DNA of 64,000 bases from Echinometra lucunter (GCA_029962745.1 CM057171.1:18846034-18910033); one strand, 5' to 3'; shown: positions 31,340 to 43,005, numbered from the stretch's first letter. Numbers and translations: made by a program. Notes: generated by a model not told the origin, from the letters alone.

Positions 31340-32735
31340 ATCTGACGGGTGTGTGTGTGTGTGTGTGTGTGTGGGGGGGGGGGTGAAACGCTCCAACCAG
31401 TCGTCTGCGAGTAGGGCTATTGTTATAGCGATACTTGGTTAGCACACAGTAAAGCAAAATAATAATAATAATAATAATAATTAAGACTTATATCGCGCCA
31501 AATCCACTCTGTAGAGTGCTCAAGGCGCTTTTTAGGAAATTATAAAAGAAATTAAGAAGAATTGAACAGAAATGTTTTGAGGTAATTTTTGAAAGTTTCA
31601 GTAGTCAAGCACTGTTTGATGTTATGAGGGAGGCTATTCCATAGCTTCGAGGATGAGTAAACAAATGAGGGAGGCTATTCCATAGCTTCGAGGATGAGTA
31701 AACAAATGATCTTTCACCCCAGGTTTTGGAAACTTTGGGGGTAACAAGAGAATTGGAAAGGGAGGAACGTAAGGATCTTGAAGGGGTATAACTTTTGATC
31801 AGTGAAATAAGGTACTGGGGAGATGAGCCATGATTGATGGAAAGTTAACAACAAAATCTTGAACATAATACGCTGTTTTACAGGGAGCCAATGTAAGGAT
31901 CTTAAAATAGGAGTAATGTGAGTGCGCCTGGTGGATAGAGAAACGATGCGAGCGGCAGCATTTTGAAGTTTCTGAACTTTCACTAACTGATTCTGGGGTA
32001 GATTAAACAATAGGGAGTTTCCAAAATCAAGACGGGACGAAATTAAAGCGTGAACCAATTTTTCTGTGGCCGGTCGAGACAAGTATTTCCTAATAAAACC
32101 AATATTTCGCAATTGGTAGCGAACTGATCTACAAATAAAAGAAATGTGATTCGACATTGTCATGTGAGAATCAAAAACTATACCGAGATTGCGACAAGAA
32201 CTTGACAAATTTACAGTGAGACCAGAAAATGAGATGGAGTCGATGTGGATTTTACTAAGCTGTACTTTGGAGCCAAAAAGAAGAAATTCACATTTGGCTG
32301 GATTCAACTTAAGAGAGTGAGAAGTCAGCCAATTGTGAACATCAACCATGCAACATTCAAGACGATGGATGGAACTTTCTGCAGCTAGTTGATCCGAATT
32401 AAAAGAAATCATGAGTTGGATGTCGTCTGCATAAATATGGTATTTTATGTTATGTTTCAACAGAACTTGTCGCAATGCGGATAAATAAATCGAAAAGAGA
32501 GTTGGCCCGCCCACAGAACCCTGTGGTACTCCACAAGAGAGAGGCAAAACATCAGATTTACAACCGTTAATACAAACAATCTGAGAGTGGAACAAAATAA
32601 TTTGACGGGTATGCGTGGGCGTGTTGGCGTGTGTGTGTGAGGGTGTGTGTGTGTGTTGGGGGGGGGGGTGAGAAGCTCAAGTCGTCAGCTAGTACTGCTT
32701 TTGTTATCTAGCAGACTTGGTAAGCGCCTCACAGC
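31340..32735. repeat. Local direct duplication flanking a LINE
   Basis: About 120-130 bp starting with tgacgggtgtgtg, through a (GT)n/(G)n run, to gtcgtc and acttggttagc, occurs at 31340-31459 and again, diverged, at 32602-32735. The LINE 31464-32592 sits at the junction of the two copies. Confidence 0.65.
31464..32592 (-). pseudogene. CR1/L2-type LINE, minus strand, 5'-truncated, with 9-bp target duplication
   Basis: The minus-strand frame from 32592 encodes the second half of a reverse transcriptase: CGVPQGS, then the catalytic YADD, SLKLNPAKCEFLLFG, SRLDFGNSLLFNLP, KVQKLQNAAARIV and HITPILRSLHWLPVKQRI. These belong to the CR1/L2/Rex group. A frameshift near 31830 moves the C terminus (SSKLWNSLPH...NYLKTFLFNSS) to another frame, ending at a stop at 31552-31554. 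A 41-bp segment (31624-31706) is tandemly duplicated within this end. The 3' UTR ends gcgcgatataagtcttaatt and (ATT)n. The flanks carry caaaataat on both sides (31455-31463, 32593-32601), a probable target duplication, though the A/T-rich tail makes its exact limit uncertain. Confidence 0.87.
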
Positions 32736-33618
32736 CATTATTTACACATATTACGACCTCCTTCTTCATGCTTTTGCCCCTCCCTTAGAGTCTCCTTTTC
32801 ATTATTTTTTCTAATTACACTTTTTCCTTATATCCTGACACGCCTGCATCCACCTCCACGCATTTATGACATCTTGTGACACGCTGACACAAGCCCTTAA
32901 CTGAATATTCATTTTCTAAAACTGATGAAACAACAGCAATATGTCACTCGCGGACACATTACGTAATGCTGGCTGTAAGATAATTTTCTCCCCCCTGGAC
33001 AATAGCATTATTCATATCATTACGGTAATTGGCTTTTCCCTTATTGACTTAGGAATAGTCCTCGTTTCTAAAATGAACCGTATAGTTGGAAAATTATTTT
33101 GTGTGTTCATTTTACGCTGAAGGACGAACTGATTAGAAGACTGAGGATGACGTTTCAAAAAAGGGTCATGCTAATGTTCCAAACTGCAAAGTGATTAGGC
33201 CTATATACTTTTTCCATTTATTCATCGCCAGTATTTGTCAATGATATGATTGGAAGGGACCAAATCAAAAACTTCCTCATGACACGTTATCGAAATTTTT
33301 CTTTAAACGCCCCATTTCTTTAATATTCCAAGCAGGTAGGGGCTCAGTCAAGGCTGGAGAGGGGGTGGCTGTACAGTAAATAAATGCGAGGGACCAGAGT
33401 TAGCCAGCGTTGGGTGAAGCGTGTATTAAGGCTTGTCATACTGTTGTTGTTTTTTAATTCCCTGCCCCACTCTCTCTCTCTCTTTCTCTTTCCCTCTCTC
33501 TCTCTTTCTCTCTCTCTCTCTTTCTCCCTCTCTCTCTCTCTGTCTTTTCATTCAATTTGTGCGTTTCCCCCTATTTTACGATTTGAATTCGGTAAAATAA
33601 TCCTTGCCCAATTTGTAA
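32736..33618. other. Intron DNA, no exon seen
   Basis: (TC)n tract at 33466-33545. The word cattatttacacatattacg (32738) recurs at 33771 within the next element. Confidence 0.45.
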
Positions 33619-34229
33619 TATAGGTTTTCCCGTTCATTTTCAACCTTTTTTTCATTCCACTTAATAGATTTGTAGTTCAATTTCGTCCCGAGAAGTCTGG
33701 AATATGCCAATCCTAGTTTCAAATTCGTCTTCTGTCGATCATTTTTGAACAAAGTCTATTCAATTTAGTCATTATTTACACATATTACGACCTCCCTCTT
33801 CACACTTCACACTTCACACTGTGTGGGTGCGCGTGAGGGTGTGTGCGGGGGGGGGGGGGTAGATGCATGTGTGTGTATGTTACTCCTAAATGAGGACAAA
33901 GTAAACGGTTGCAGGAAAAATGAATAACCGAAAAATCACAACAGAAGAGATACGAGACGAATTAGAAGGAAAATTTGACGAAAATGATCGCCAAAAGACG
34001 AAATTGCTTTTGCTGTTATGTGTGCAGCACGTGTGACCGACGAATTGAATTGTAAATGACGAGAATGTGTGCCAAATGACTAAATTGAATATACTTTGTT
34101 CGAAAATGATCTACAAAAGACGAATTTGAAACTAGGATTGGCATATTCCAGACTTCTCGGGACGAAATTGAACTACAAATCTATTAAATTGAATGAAAAA
34201 AAGTTGAAAATGAACGGGATAACCTGTAT
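33619..34229. mobile_element. 611-bp unit with ~156-bp near-perfect inverted arms
   Basis: The left arm (33619-33774) contains cccgttcattttcaac, agatttgtagttcaatttcg and gtctggaatatgccaatcct; the right arm (34074-34229) is its inverse with only a few mismatches. The 300-bp loop holds a (TG)n/G-run and repeated gacgaaattg-type words. It is a foldback-type element or an inverted duplication. No target duplication could be fixed. Confidence 0.8.
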
Positions 34230-34938
34230 TTATCATTTTTAATCAAGAAGGAAATCTCGAAGCGATTGCCATTTTGTTTTGGAGCGTTCTCAGTCAATAC
34301 TGCCATTTACCTATAGCGAAACTGGCGAAATACTTTGAAATAAAGTAGATTCATAAATATGTGAATAATTTACTTCACATTTTTTGCAATATTGAGTTGA
34401 ATTTAAGAAAAAAATCTGAATTGATTTCTTACTATAGACGGGAAAACAGCTATATTAATGGTCTCTTTTTACCTATCATTGTGACATGCTTTAATTGTTT
34501 GTTTGTTTTTAGAATTCCGAAGTCACGATTGAGTTCTCGTTATGACGAAGAATGTGTTTCTTTTAAATATGATATCCATTACTGAAGTCATACAAATTTC
34601 ACTCCGGATGTTCAAAACCCCAAATAAATGAATCTGTCAAAAACTTTTTAGACGAAGTGTATAGTGCGGAAGTAATGCACACAAAAAAAAAAGAAAAGAA
34701 AAAAGGAAATGTCTCATTTTTTGTATCAGACAATTAGAGCAATTGACTCGAAATTTGAGCCTGTGTATGTTGGCCTTTTTCATAAATTCGTTACGTTTTG
34801 CTGCTTTTAACGTATTTACAGCTGCATTGGATGAACGATTCAAAATGACTTTTCGCTGGTTTCTACCCTAATACATTGTGAGTTCTACAGTACCAAGTGA
34901 TCTTCATGCTCCATTTTTCTTTCTTCTTCCTGCCGTAG
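34230..34938. other. End of intron 1
   Basis: AT-rich with no repeat recognised; the last 30 bases are pyrimidine-rich and form the acceptor of exon 2. Confidence 0.5.
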
Positions 34939-35112
34939 GTCTTGAACGTAAGGGGGCGTCCTGCTTGTACTGCGTTGCCCAGATTCAACCGCTAGCCAAA
35001 TCAAGCACAAAGTGTAATCGGGACTGGGATGTCACCTGCGACACACAGTTAACAGAGGAGGAGGACGAAGAAGAAGCAAGGATATCTGCAGACTTCGTGT
35101 CCCAAGAAATAA
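34939..35112 (+). CDS. Coiled-coil gene, exon 2
   Basis: The exon follows a strong acceptor (ttcttcttcctgccgtag) and ends caagaaataa|gtaagg. It carries 58 codons (including split ones) beginning GLERKGASCLYCVAQIQ and passing into an acidic run (LTEEEDEEEARIS). Two cysteines form CLYC; a third and fourth (C-N, C-D) follow 20-30 residues on, but the spacing does not match a zinc-finger family I know. Entry and exit phases are both 1, so the exon could be skipped without breaking the frame. That is consistent with exon 1b joining exon 3 directly. Confidence 0.68.
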
Positions 35113-35149
35113 GTAAGGAGCCCCCCCCCCTTCCCCTCTCCCCTCTCCC

Positions 35150-35200
35150 CTCTCCCTCCCTCCCTCCCTTCTCTCCCTCCCCCCTCTCTCTATTTATCTG

Positions 35201-35253
<53 letters not shown>

Positions 35254-35374
35254 TATCTATCTCTAATCTCTAAGTTTTAAGATCTACTTTAGTTTGGCAA
35301 AAAAAAATCAAACGAAAGTGTAAAAGCCAGGGTGGAAATGTTTTAAGATCTAATGTTTTAAGATCTATATCTAT

Positions 35375-35452
<78 letters not shown>

Positions 35453-35457
35453 GTCTA

Positions 35458-35489
<32 letters not shown>

Positions 35490-35691
35490 TCTATTATCTG
35501 TCTCTAAGTTTTAAGATCTACTTTAGCTTAGCAAAAAGTCACACGAAAGTCTGCGTAAAAGCAAGGGTGGAAATGTAGTGGAATGTGATGGTGAAGGCTA
35601 CATCTGAAGAGTTTCCAAAACATGCTACATCCGTTTTCGTAAAAAAAGTGATTCGCGGTAATCAATTTACATTTCCATTAGTTACGAGCAC

Positions 35692-35733
<42 letters not shown>

Positions 35734-35765
35734 TGGTTTTTGTTGCTGTTGTTGGTTTTTGTTGT
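35150..35765. repeat. (CTAT)n and (TTG)n microsatellites within a ~234-bp tandem duplication
   Basis: Two long CTAT tracts (35190-35255 and 35370-35495) are each followed by the same unique text (taagttttaagatctacttt, then cgaaagt and agggtggaaatg). The duplicated unit is therefore tract plus flank. A (TTG)n tract lies at 35694-35731. Confidence 0.85.
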
Positions 35766-37245
35766 AATGGCGATCAGTCAATTTGACTATCATCACCAGA
35801 GCTTTAGGGTTTTATTCTTTTATCAAAATTCAGTATTTCTTATACAAACAAGTTTTGTCGAAGTAATATAAATATGTACAGTCAGCTTTTTCTCTCTTAT
35901 TTTTTTCATTTAGGACTCTTTATCAAGTCTCTTTATCAAGTCCTGACATTTAGGACTCTTTTTCAAGTTCAGATTTCAGGTTAAAGAAAGAACTGACCAA
36001 TCGCAGAACACCATGACTTGCATGAATATTTGCGCACTGACCTTTGACTTCCTTGCGCACATAGCAGAGAAAGTTAGAATGATTCAAAGCACGTACAGGC
36101 ATGATAGGTGGCGATATCAATTTTGTGTTAAGTGCTATCATTTACCCCAGTTGCTAAATATTATTACTTTTGTAAAACATGCTACCCCCCCCCCCAAAAA
36201 AAAAAAGTAACATAGACGCGGTATTGCTTTGTCCACGGTTTATGAGAAAATAAACACCCCTTTTTAAAGCGGGGAAATGCACCCTCCCCCGCCCCCATGA
36301 AATGAATAAGTCACATTAGTCTTTAATAACGATTGACCTTGCCAAAGCTTTCTGCTCATATTTAATCATCTTCGTGAATTTTATCAGCTTATATCATCCG
36401 AAGTAGTGACCACTTTGTATAGCAACAATATATACCTGATATAGGCCAACTTGTTGTGGAAATCATCCCTTAAGCTAAATGTCTTGTTTCTCTATGTTTC
36501 ATGTAAGCCTCTTGTGATTATCACATTACAGTTACGTAATACCTTAACTTTGTTAGGAAGTATGGTGATGAATGTTAATAGACAGGTTATCACTCTCATC
36601 TGGGATCCCTCAACTTCATGTTAAGTGGCATCTTGTATGCACCAATACTGTCTAATCGAATCAATTGAAAATGCATAGTATATCTGTTTTCGGAAGGGGA
36701 GGATTAGGAGGGGGAGGAGGGGGCACTCTAAAATTCTTAGATTAGAAATTAACCAAAAAGTCGACAGTAACAAGGGTTAACTTCAAAATTAGATTGAAAA
36801 ACTCTTATCAGTAAGATCGCTTTCTATTGGATTAACAGATTTTTAATCGAATTTTGGATTTATCCCTGATTTAAGTCCAAGAAATTGAGGGGGTGGGGTG
36901 GGGGGGGGGGGTAGAGGGAGTGGAAAAATATTCTCAACCATTTGATACGAATCATGCGTTGCTATGGTATAACACCGATATCCTGTGATGGTGATGACTG
37001 AAAAGATTCATGCACGTAATTTCTGCTTGAAAAAAAGATCTGCTTGACTAAGTTTTCTCCCGAGATAGAGTAATGAAAGAAATATTTTGTCACCGTGGAG
37101 TCGATGGCATTTTCTTTAAAAAAAAATCATCTTTCTGTATGATATAGAATGTGATTCAAATAATATACAACAAAAGTGAGTACGCCCTGAACAAAACAAC
37201 AACAAAGACTGAGGGCGTGCTCACTTTTCTTGCCACAGTATGCGT
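35766..37245. other. Intron 2, no exon seen
   Basis: C-run at 36184-36194 and G-run at 36899-36911. A 30-bp duplication around 35930-35960 repeats atttaggactctttatcaag. No element ends recognised. Confidence 0.45.
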
Positions 37246-37366
37246 GAGGTGTTGTAGTCCAGTGGTTAATAAGGCTCTTGACTGAAGACGCGAGAATCGG
37301 GATTCGATCTCCGACAAGGCACTTATGCCCTGAGCAGGGCATTTTATTTCCCTTGCTCTTTTATCG
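37246..37366 (+). mobile_element. tRNA-derived SINE head, 3'-truncated
   Basis: Box A tagtccagtgg is at 37255-37265 and box B ggattcgatct at 37300-37310, separated as in a tRNA, followed by ccgacaaggcacttatgccc. The body breaks where the MITE at 37369 starts. Confidence 0.75.
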
Positions 37367-37368
37367 TA

Positions 37369-37613
37369 CACTCTAATTTCTGCGGAGTCAAATTTGACTC
37401 AGCTGGGAGTCAACTCTATTCCGAGTTAAAGTGACCAGATTTCAATTGACTCGGAATGGTGTGGCGTCAACTGCGAATCGACTAAATTCGAGTCAAAGTA
37501 ACTCCATTCCGAGTCAAATTAATGCTGAAATCCGAGTCATTTTAACTCCGAATGAAGTTGACTCCCAGCTGACTCTATTCCGAGTCAAATTTGACTCGGC
37601 AGAAATAAGAGAG
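37369..37613. mobile_element. TA-flanked MITE built of gactcggaat words, 245 bp
   Basis: TA flanks both ends (37367-37368, 37614-37615). The ends cactctaatttctgcggagt and ctcggcagaaataagagag pair. The interior repeats forms of gactcggaat or attccgagtcaaa about ten times in both orientations. TA targets suggest Tc1/mariner. Confidence 0.82.
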
Positions 37614-39528
37614 TACATTAAATAAATTATGGTATTATTGATACCAACGTGTGCATGTGTGCATTTCTTTCAAAAAAAGAGAAATGCTTGATTTGACACT
37701 GTTTAAGGCATTGGTTAACATTGTTATAATTTTTTTAAATCTCATTTTGCTACATGAAAATGAGATAAACATAAGGGTTATAGTGTAAAACTACCAGTCT
37801 GAAAGTTTCAAAGAATAATATCCACAGGAAATATTTTTAGATATTAGAAATGTGAACCAATGTTTGAAAAATATTATAAGGGTCGGTTGCACAGACTAGA
37901 CGTAAGGAGTGCGCGTGAGCGCATGGCTCACCAGACCGTACTGTATGTATTGGCGTACACGTGGAGGGAGGCAGATAACGGTCTTTTCGAATTCGAGCAA
38001 AACGGTCCTCTTGTTTATTGTCTCTGAGACCAAAAACAATAAAAATCGCGGTTTGCGTTTTACTAACAGTTTTTCATTCTAAATTATGGTTGGTTTCAGG
38101 GTTATTGAGTAGAAATACAAGTACTCATACACAGTCATGTTTCATCTTATTTTGAAAATTTTTTTAATCGTCTGCTCACAAAGTTAGCCAATGCCTTTCA
38201 AATGGAAACACTATTTTGTACCAACAATACAAATGAATGTCTACTCTATTCCTACATGTGTTCAAAGACGGAATAAATGCTCTATGACTCTGTGATTTTG
38301 TGATTCTGTGACTCTGTGACTCTATGACTCTGTGACTCTGTGACTATGTGACTCTGTGACTATGTGACTCAGTAACTATGTGACTCTGTGACTCTGTGAC
38401 CCTGTGACTCTGTGACTCTGTGACTCTGTGACTCTACTACACTACTTCCGTTACGATTGTTTTAAAAGATATTTTGAATTCTGAGTTTTTTTCTAAAGGA
38501 TGCTCTCACTTTGTAGATACTATAATTAAGTTTGAACCTTATCATTTTATACAAAATACAAATCCAACGCTGGAAATGTAGATCAATATACCAACTTTGA
38601 TAAATCATAAAAGTAAAATAATTACTTTTTGAAACTTGGCTTATAGTCTGCATGTTCTGGGGAAACGAGCACCAGGATATTGCTGCCTCATTAACAGGGT
38701 TAGTTTCTTATCTTATAGTTCATTAACGGATGAAATCTAAAGCAATACGGATGTTACTAGTTAACTCTGGTTAATTCAATTACGATGTAAGCAAACATAG
38801 GCGAGGGGGTGGGGCACAAGGGGGGGGGGGGCACGTGCCGGTGCCTGAAGCATTTGAAATGATCTATTATTGTAATACACATGATTACCTAAATGAAACT
38901 GCATAATTATTAGCGGGATTACAATTTTTCTGCATGCACTGGATTTCAAAAGAAAACGTATTCCCTAGAATAATAGAATGTAAACAAATAAAAATTATCC
39001 AAGTTGAGGTTTTGAATAATAACAGGAATTCTAAAATCTAAAGCCTTTTATTCAGAATAGAAAATAAAATGCTAATTTTGAAGCATGTCTCTATGTCCAA
39101 GAACTTAAACTTTGCAGTGATTAAGAGATGACGAATTTAAGTCAGTTGGACAAGGCCGGAATTTCAGCCGCCCCAGAAGTTCGAATTTATAGTACAATCC
39201 AGATGTTAAAATGTACTGTACACTCTGCTTGCACATTATAAATGCATCACTGTATCGAATATCAATGAAACGCCGTGTTTTCACAAGCTTGAAAATTTGA
39301 AGAAATTTCTTCTTTTTTTTTTTACAAAACATTAAACGGATAGTAGGTTTAGATAGGTTTGTTTGTTTGTTTGTTTGTTTGTTTGTTTGTTTGTTGTTTT
39401 TTGTGCGCGTGCGGAGTGTACGTGATGGGGGCTGCTGGGAGGGGCCTTTTCGCTCTGCAATGGGCTATCATGCTGTCAAAATGGAGATTAATGTGTAGCC
39501 GAAAGACCTTGTCGATCCAACTTTACTA
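37614..39528. other. Intron 2 continued, with an 8-bp minisatellite
   Basis: A ctgtgact minisatellite of about 18 units with atgtgact variants fills 38284-38436. A (GTTT)n tract lies at 39357-39395 and a G-run at 38819-38831. No exon was found. Confidence 0.6.
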
Positions 39529-39671
39529 CTGGGGAGCGTTTAATGAAGTGTCTTGTCAGTTATTTTACTAACAAATTTGCTCTCAGCCAATCAGATGCAA
39601 GGATTTCTGTCAGTAGCTTATAATAGTTCTCAGTAAAAAAAATCACTGACAAGACACTTCACGCTCCCCAG
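39529..39671. mobile_element. Hairpin MITE with ctggggagcgt ends
   Basis: The left arm ctggggagcg and tgaagtgtcttgtcagt pair with actgacaagacacttca and cgctccccag. The centre (caatcagatgcaaggatttc, gtagcttata) is nearly the same as that of the element at 18298, whose ends are different. Confidence 0.8.
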
Positions 39672-41685
39672 ATGTTACGTAAAGCTCACTTAATGTGAGA
39701 CTAAATCAGCTTGTGATACAATGATACAATGTATTAACGCTCCTAAAGGAACAACAACCTGCTTAAAGTGATCGTACATTATTAACATGATTTTTTTTTT
39801 AAAATTAATGCGCTTTTGTACTCGAAAACCATGAAAACAAACCAAAGTCAGTCGAAACAGTAATTTTTTTTTCAAAATTGTTCCACCTACGGCACTCAAA
39901 ACTGAATTAAGTAGAAAAAAATAAACTCTCAACTAAATTTGGCCTTTGCAATCTTCATTTGATTACTCACGTAATAATTATTTTAAGGTAAGTTTTCCAC
40001 TTCTATCTGCCTTACCTTGCAAAAAAGAACGGACTGAAAACACAAAAGATCGACTTCCTATTCAGTTATTAGAAATGATGTAATTGTAATACTCTGTGAA
40101 GTTCATTTATTTTGTTATTAGTCTTCAGTTGTAATGTATTTGTAATTATATGATTTTAATATGGTGCTTTGTTATTTTGAAGAATATTTGGATGTTAGTG
40201 ATTCTCTCTGATGAGCCCTCCCCCCCCCCCCCCAAAAAAAAAAAAAAAAAAAAAAAAAATACGTTACTTTAGTCCACTTTGCATTTGATCATATTCTTTC
40301 TTTTTTTCTTCGGTTTTTTTTTCCTTCAAAAGTGAATGAGAAAAGGACGATAGATATTAAAATTAGGATCGAATTTTGATAAAAGGGTTACAATCGCCCC
40401 TTGAGCTTTAAAAGGATCCGGTAACTTTGTGGAGGCCTGATTTAATAATTATTGTTGAATTTTGATGACTGCGTTGTATAAAGATGTTCAGAAGGACAAA
40501 TAAACAGCAAGGAATTTCAAGGTTTTGAAATATATGATGTTGTTATCAATATATCTATCACCAAATTCCGCAATTTAAAAAACCCACCTGTATATGTTTT
40601 TAGTCTAACGCTGCAGTCTATGGGTTAAAAAAGGGCTGGCATTTCCGGTCACTTGTATATTTTCACTTTTTGTTAAGCACATGATGATACCTTTGAAGTG
40701 CATTTTCAGGGCTTTGAATTTACACAATATTACATACATTGAAAGCATGTAGGGTAATGCATGCAGCTCAGATTTTCCAAACGTTTCTCAAAGATCAGTG
40801 GCTTTATTGTCGGAAAGCAGCTCCTCATCTCGACCTGGAAAAATTCGGTAAGGTCGCTTTGGGGCTCCAATTGACTCATCTTCGCGATTAATGGAACCTT
40901 TTCAAGGACGATAACTCTGGAAAAGGAGACCAATTACGTGTCATCTTTACATATACATCAGCTATAAACAATTTGAGTCGTTCGCGGAAAAGGTTTTTGG
41001 CTCCAGGAACAAGCAGCTGGATGCTGTTCAGTTTAGAACAATGGCTTTATTAAAAAAGTGCGACAGAGATGGATGTGGGAGTTCCAATAAGCTAAGAATA
41101 CACGGCGGAAACGTTCAGAGCCAAGATGAATTAAAGAATATGAACTTCAAGTGAACATGTTCTTTCTCCGCCGCCCCCTCAAATGCGCTTCTTATATCTT
41201 TTGGTTGTGTACAGCTGTGTGATGGGGATATAGCTGATCATCCTCTTCATTAACATTGCAAATGGCACGGACTTGAGCCTGAGCAAGATGGATCAACACC
41301 TCATTGGATTAACTTATCCACTTGTTTGATCATCCTTTTGGATTTAATGTGGATTATCCTCTCAGGATTATCTCCAGAAGTGATTTTAGCCTGACTCATC
41401 TACTTAATCTTATTACAAGATATATTATCTCGATATTGGGAAATATCCATTCTGTAAACTTCGAATTGTTCAAACTAAAGACAGAGAATGACCGTGTTAA
41501 AGCGTACGTTGAAAGTAGAAGCGATGTGGTTTGCTTAATAAATGATTCAAAAGATATTGATGTGGACTTAGGAAGGGATTGATTCGTTTCTCATAGAAAG
41601 ATTTTCTGCTTTGATCTAGTCCGATTCTGAGCATCTGAGTTTTGTGCTGGTAGAGATTGTATCCAGACCGTCTATACATGTAACA
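39672..41685. other. DNA upstream of alternative exon 1b
   Basis: AT-rich, with a C/A run at 40219-40259. The region from about 40950 to 41680 may hold the promoter and 5' UTR of exon 1b; I see no clear TATA box. An open frame of 86 codons at 41322-41582 has no recognised motif. Confidence 0.4.
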
Positions 41686-41794
41686 ATGGCAGAGGTGATA
41701 TATCAGCTATATGAAAACCCGGCCGATATGCGGCCGTTGTCTAGACAACTTTCGTCCCATCGGAAGAGTTACAATCTGAAGAAGCAATTGCTTG
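41686..41794 (+). CDS. Coiled-coil gene, alternative first exon 1b
   Basis: The ATG at 41686 has a good start context (acaATGg) and is the first in frame after a stop near 41620. The exon encodes 36 residues (MAEVIYQLYENPADMRPLSR and on to SYNLKKQLL) plus one base, and ends gcttg|gtaatg. The split codon completes with the first two bases of exon 3 to give glutamate, so LLELQSDLTAAQ reads as one continuous helix. This agreement of phase and of helical heptad is strong evidence that the exon is real. It would replace the 77-residue N terminus of exons 1a-2 with a 36-residue one. It implies a second promoter within intron 2. No transcript evidence is available here. Confidence 0.68.
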
Positions 41795-41949
41795 GTAATG
41801 AAATTACCGTAGATTTGTAAATATTATTATGAGTGTGGTTAAAAGTAATTTTGAAATAAAGTATCCGTGACAAGGGGAGTATATAATGAGTCCCTGAACT
41901 GTAATGTAACTCCAAGACACTCTTATATTTTCAGATTTGTTTGTATTCG

Positions 41950-41968
41950 TTTATTATTATTATTAGTG

Positions 41969-42031
<63 letters not shown>

Positions 42032-42064
42032 CGAGTATTATTATTATTACTATTATTATTATTA

Positions 42065-42119
<55 letters not shown>

Positions 42120-42215
42120 CATTATTATCATTATCATTATCATTATTACTATTATTATCATTATCGTTATTATTGTGTTTTGTTTGCTTTTTTGTTTCTT
42201 TGTTTCTCTGTTTCT
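41950..42215. repeat. (TAG)n then (ATT)n microsatellites
   Basis: TAG/GTA units fill 41967-42030 and ATT/ATC units fill 42037-42170, followed by a T-rich stretch. The long open frames through it are artefacts. Confidence 0.9.
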
Positions 42216-42522
42216 TTTTTTAAATTTCATTTTATCTTATTTATATTTTCCTTTTGGGGGTGGGGGTGGGAGTAATGACTGGAGTGAGTATGATAATACA
42301 AAGTGACGTAGCGTAGGCCAAAAAAATGAATAGGAACCGTTTTGTCACCAGGATGAATAATGATGAAGAAAGTGCTATAGAGAAAAGGGGGTCTATCCTT
42401 AGTGTAAGCGCGCACGAAATTTACAAAATAATCACGCCTGAGAAGTTAAGACTAGAAATGAATCCGGGTATGAAATGAATCCGGGTATAAATGAATAAAG
42501 TGCACCGTCAACTTCGTCAACT

Positions 42523-42610
42523 GCTCATGGCGCAGTGGTTAAAGCCATTTTCAGAGCTCGATATATTACTAGTCATGCTAGTCAACGGTTCGAGTCCCCA
42601 GATGAAAATA
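42523..42610 (+). mobile_element. tRNA-like SINE head
   Basis: Box A tggcgcagtgg is at 42538-42548 and box B ggttcgagtcc at 42587-42597. The distance is slightly long, as in tRNAs with an extra arm. The ends do not form an acceptor stem, so it is a SINE or tRNA pseudogene rather than a tRNA gene. Confidence 0.65.
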
Positions 42611-42926
42611 TACACATTGTTTATTCTCTGACCTTGCAAGCGACTTTGATTTACGTCGCGATTGGTTTAACATTAATTTAATGCACTCTGATCTAGCCTC
42701 CTTCTTATAATTTCCGTCCATCGAATATGAAAAAAAAAGAAAGAAACACAACTGACTGAAACAAAATTAGTGGTGAAATTTTTTTTAATGCTACTTCATA
42801 TACTTGAAACAGAACAAAACAAAACAAAACAAAAACTTCCCGTTTCATGAAAATTATCTCGCTTTATACATGAAGTAATCATATCAATAGTTTTATATTG
42901 TTTGTTTTGTTTTGTTTCTCTTATAG

Positions 42927-43005
42927 AGTTACAATCGGACCTGACTGCTGCGCAGTACACCATCACAATGCTAAGGAAAAAGATATCAGAGTTGAATAAA
43001 CAAAG
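42927..43005 (+). CDS. Coiled-coil gene, exon 3 (shared)
   Basis: The acceptor is a long pyrimidine-rich run ending ctcttatag; the donor is caaag|gtaagg. The exon encodes LQSDLTAAQYTITMLRKKIS and ELNKQ, a clear amphipathic helix with leucine/isoleucine/methionine at heptad positions, the first half of the coiled coil. It enters in phase 1 and leaves in phase 2. Either exon 2 or exon 1b fits in front of it. Confidence 0.75.

Noticed and set aside
34878..34938. Extending exon 2 upstream as a longer open frame
   Set aside because: The frame is open, but this part is the polypyrimidine tract and acceptor; the exon 1a phase fits only a start at 34939.
41931..42306. Long open frames (poly-Val, poly-Ile, poly-Ser)
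   Set aside because: Translations of TAG and ATT microsatellites.
42538..42600. Possible functional tRNA gene
   Set aside because: The ends do not form an acceptor stem and the stems are poor; it is a SINE head or pseudogene.
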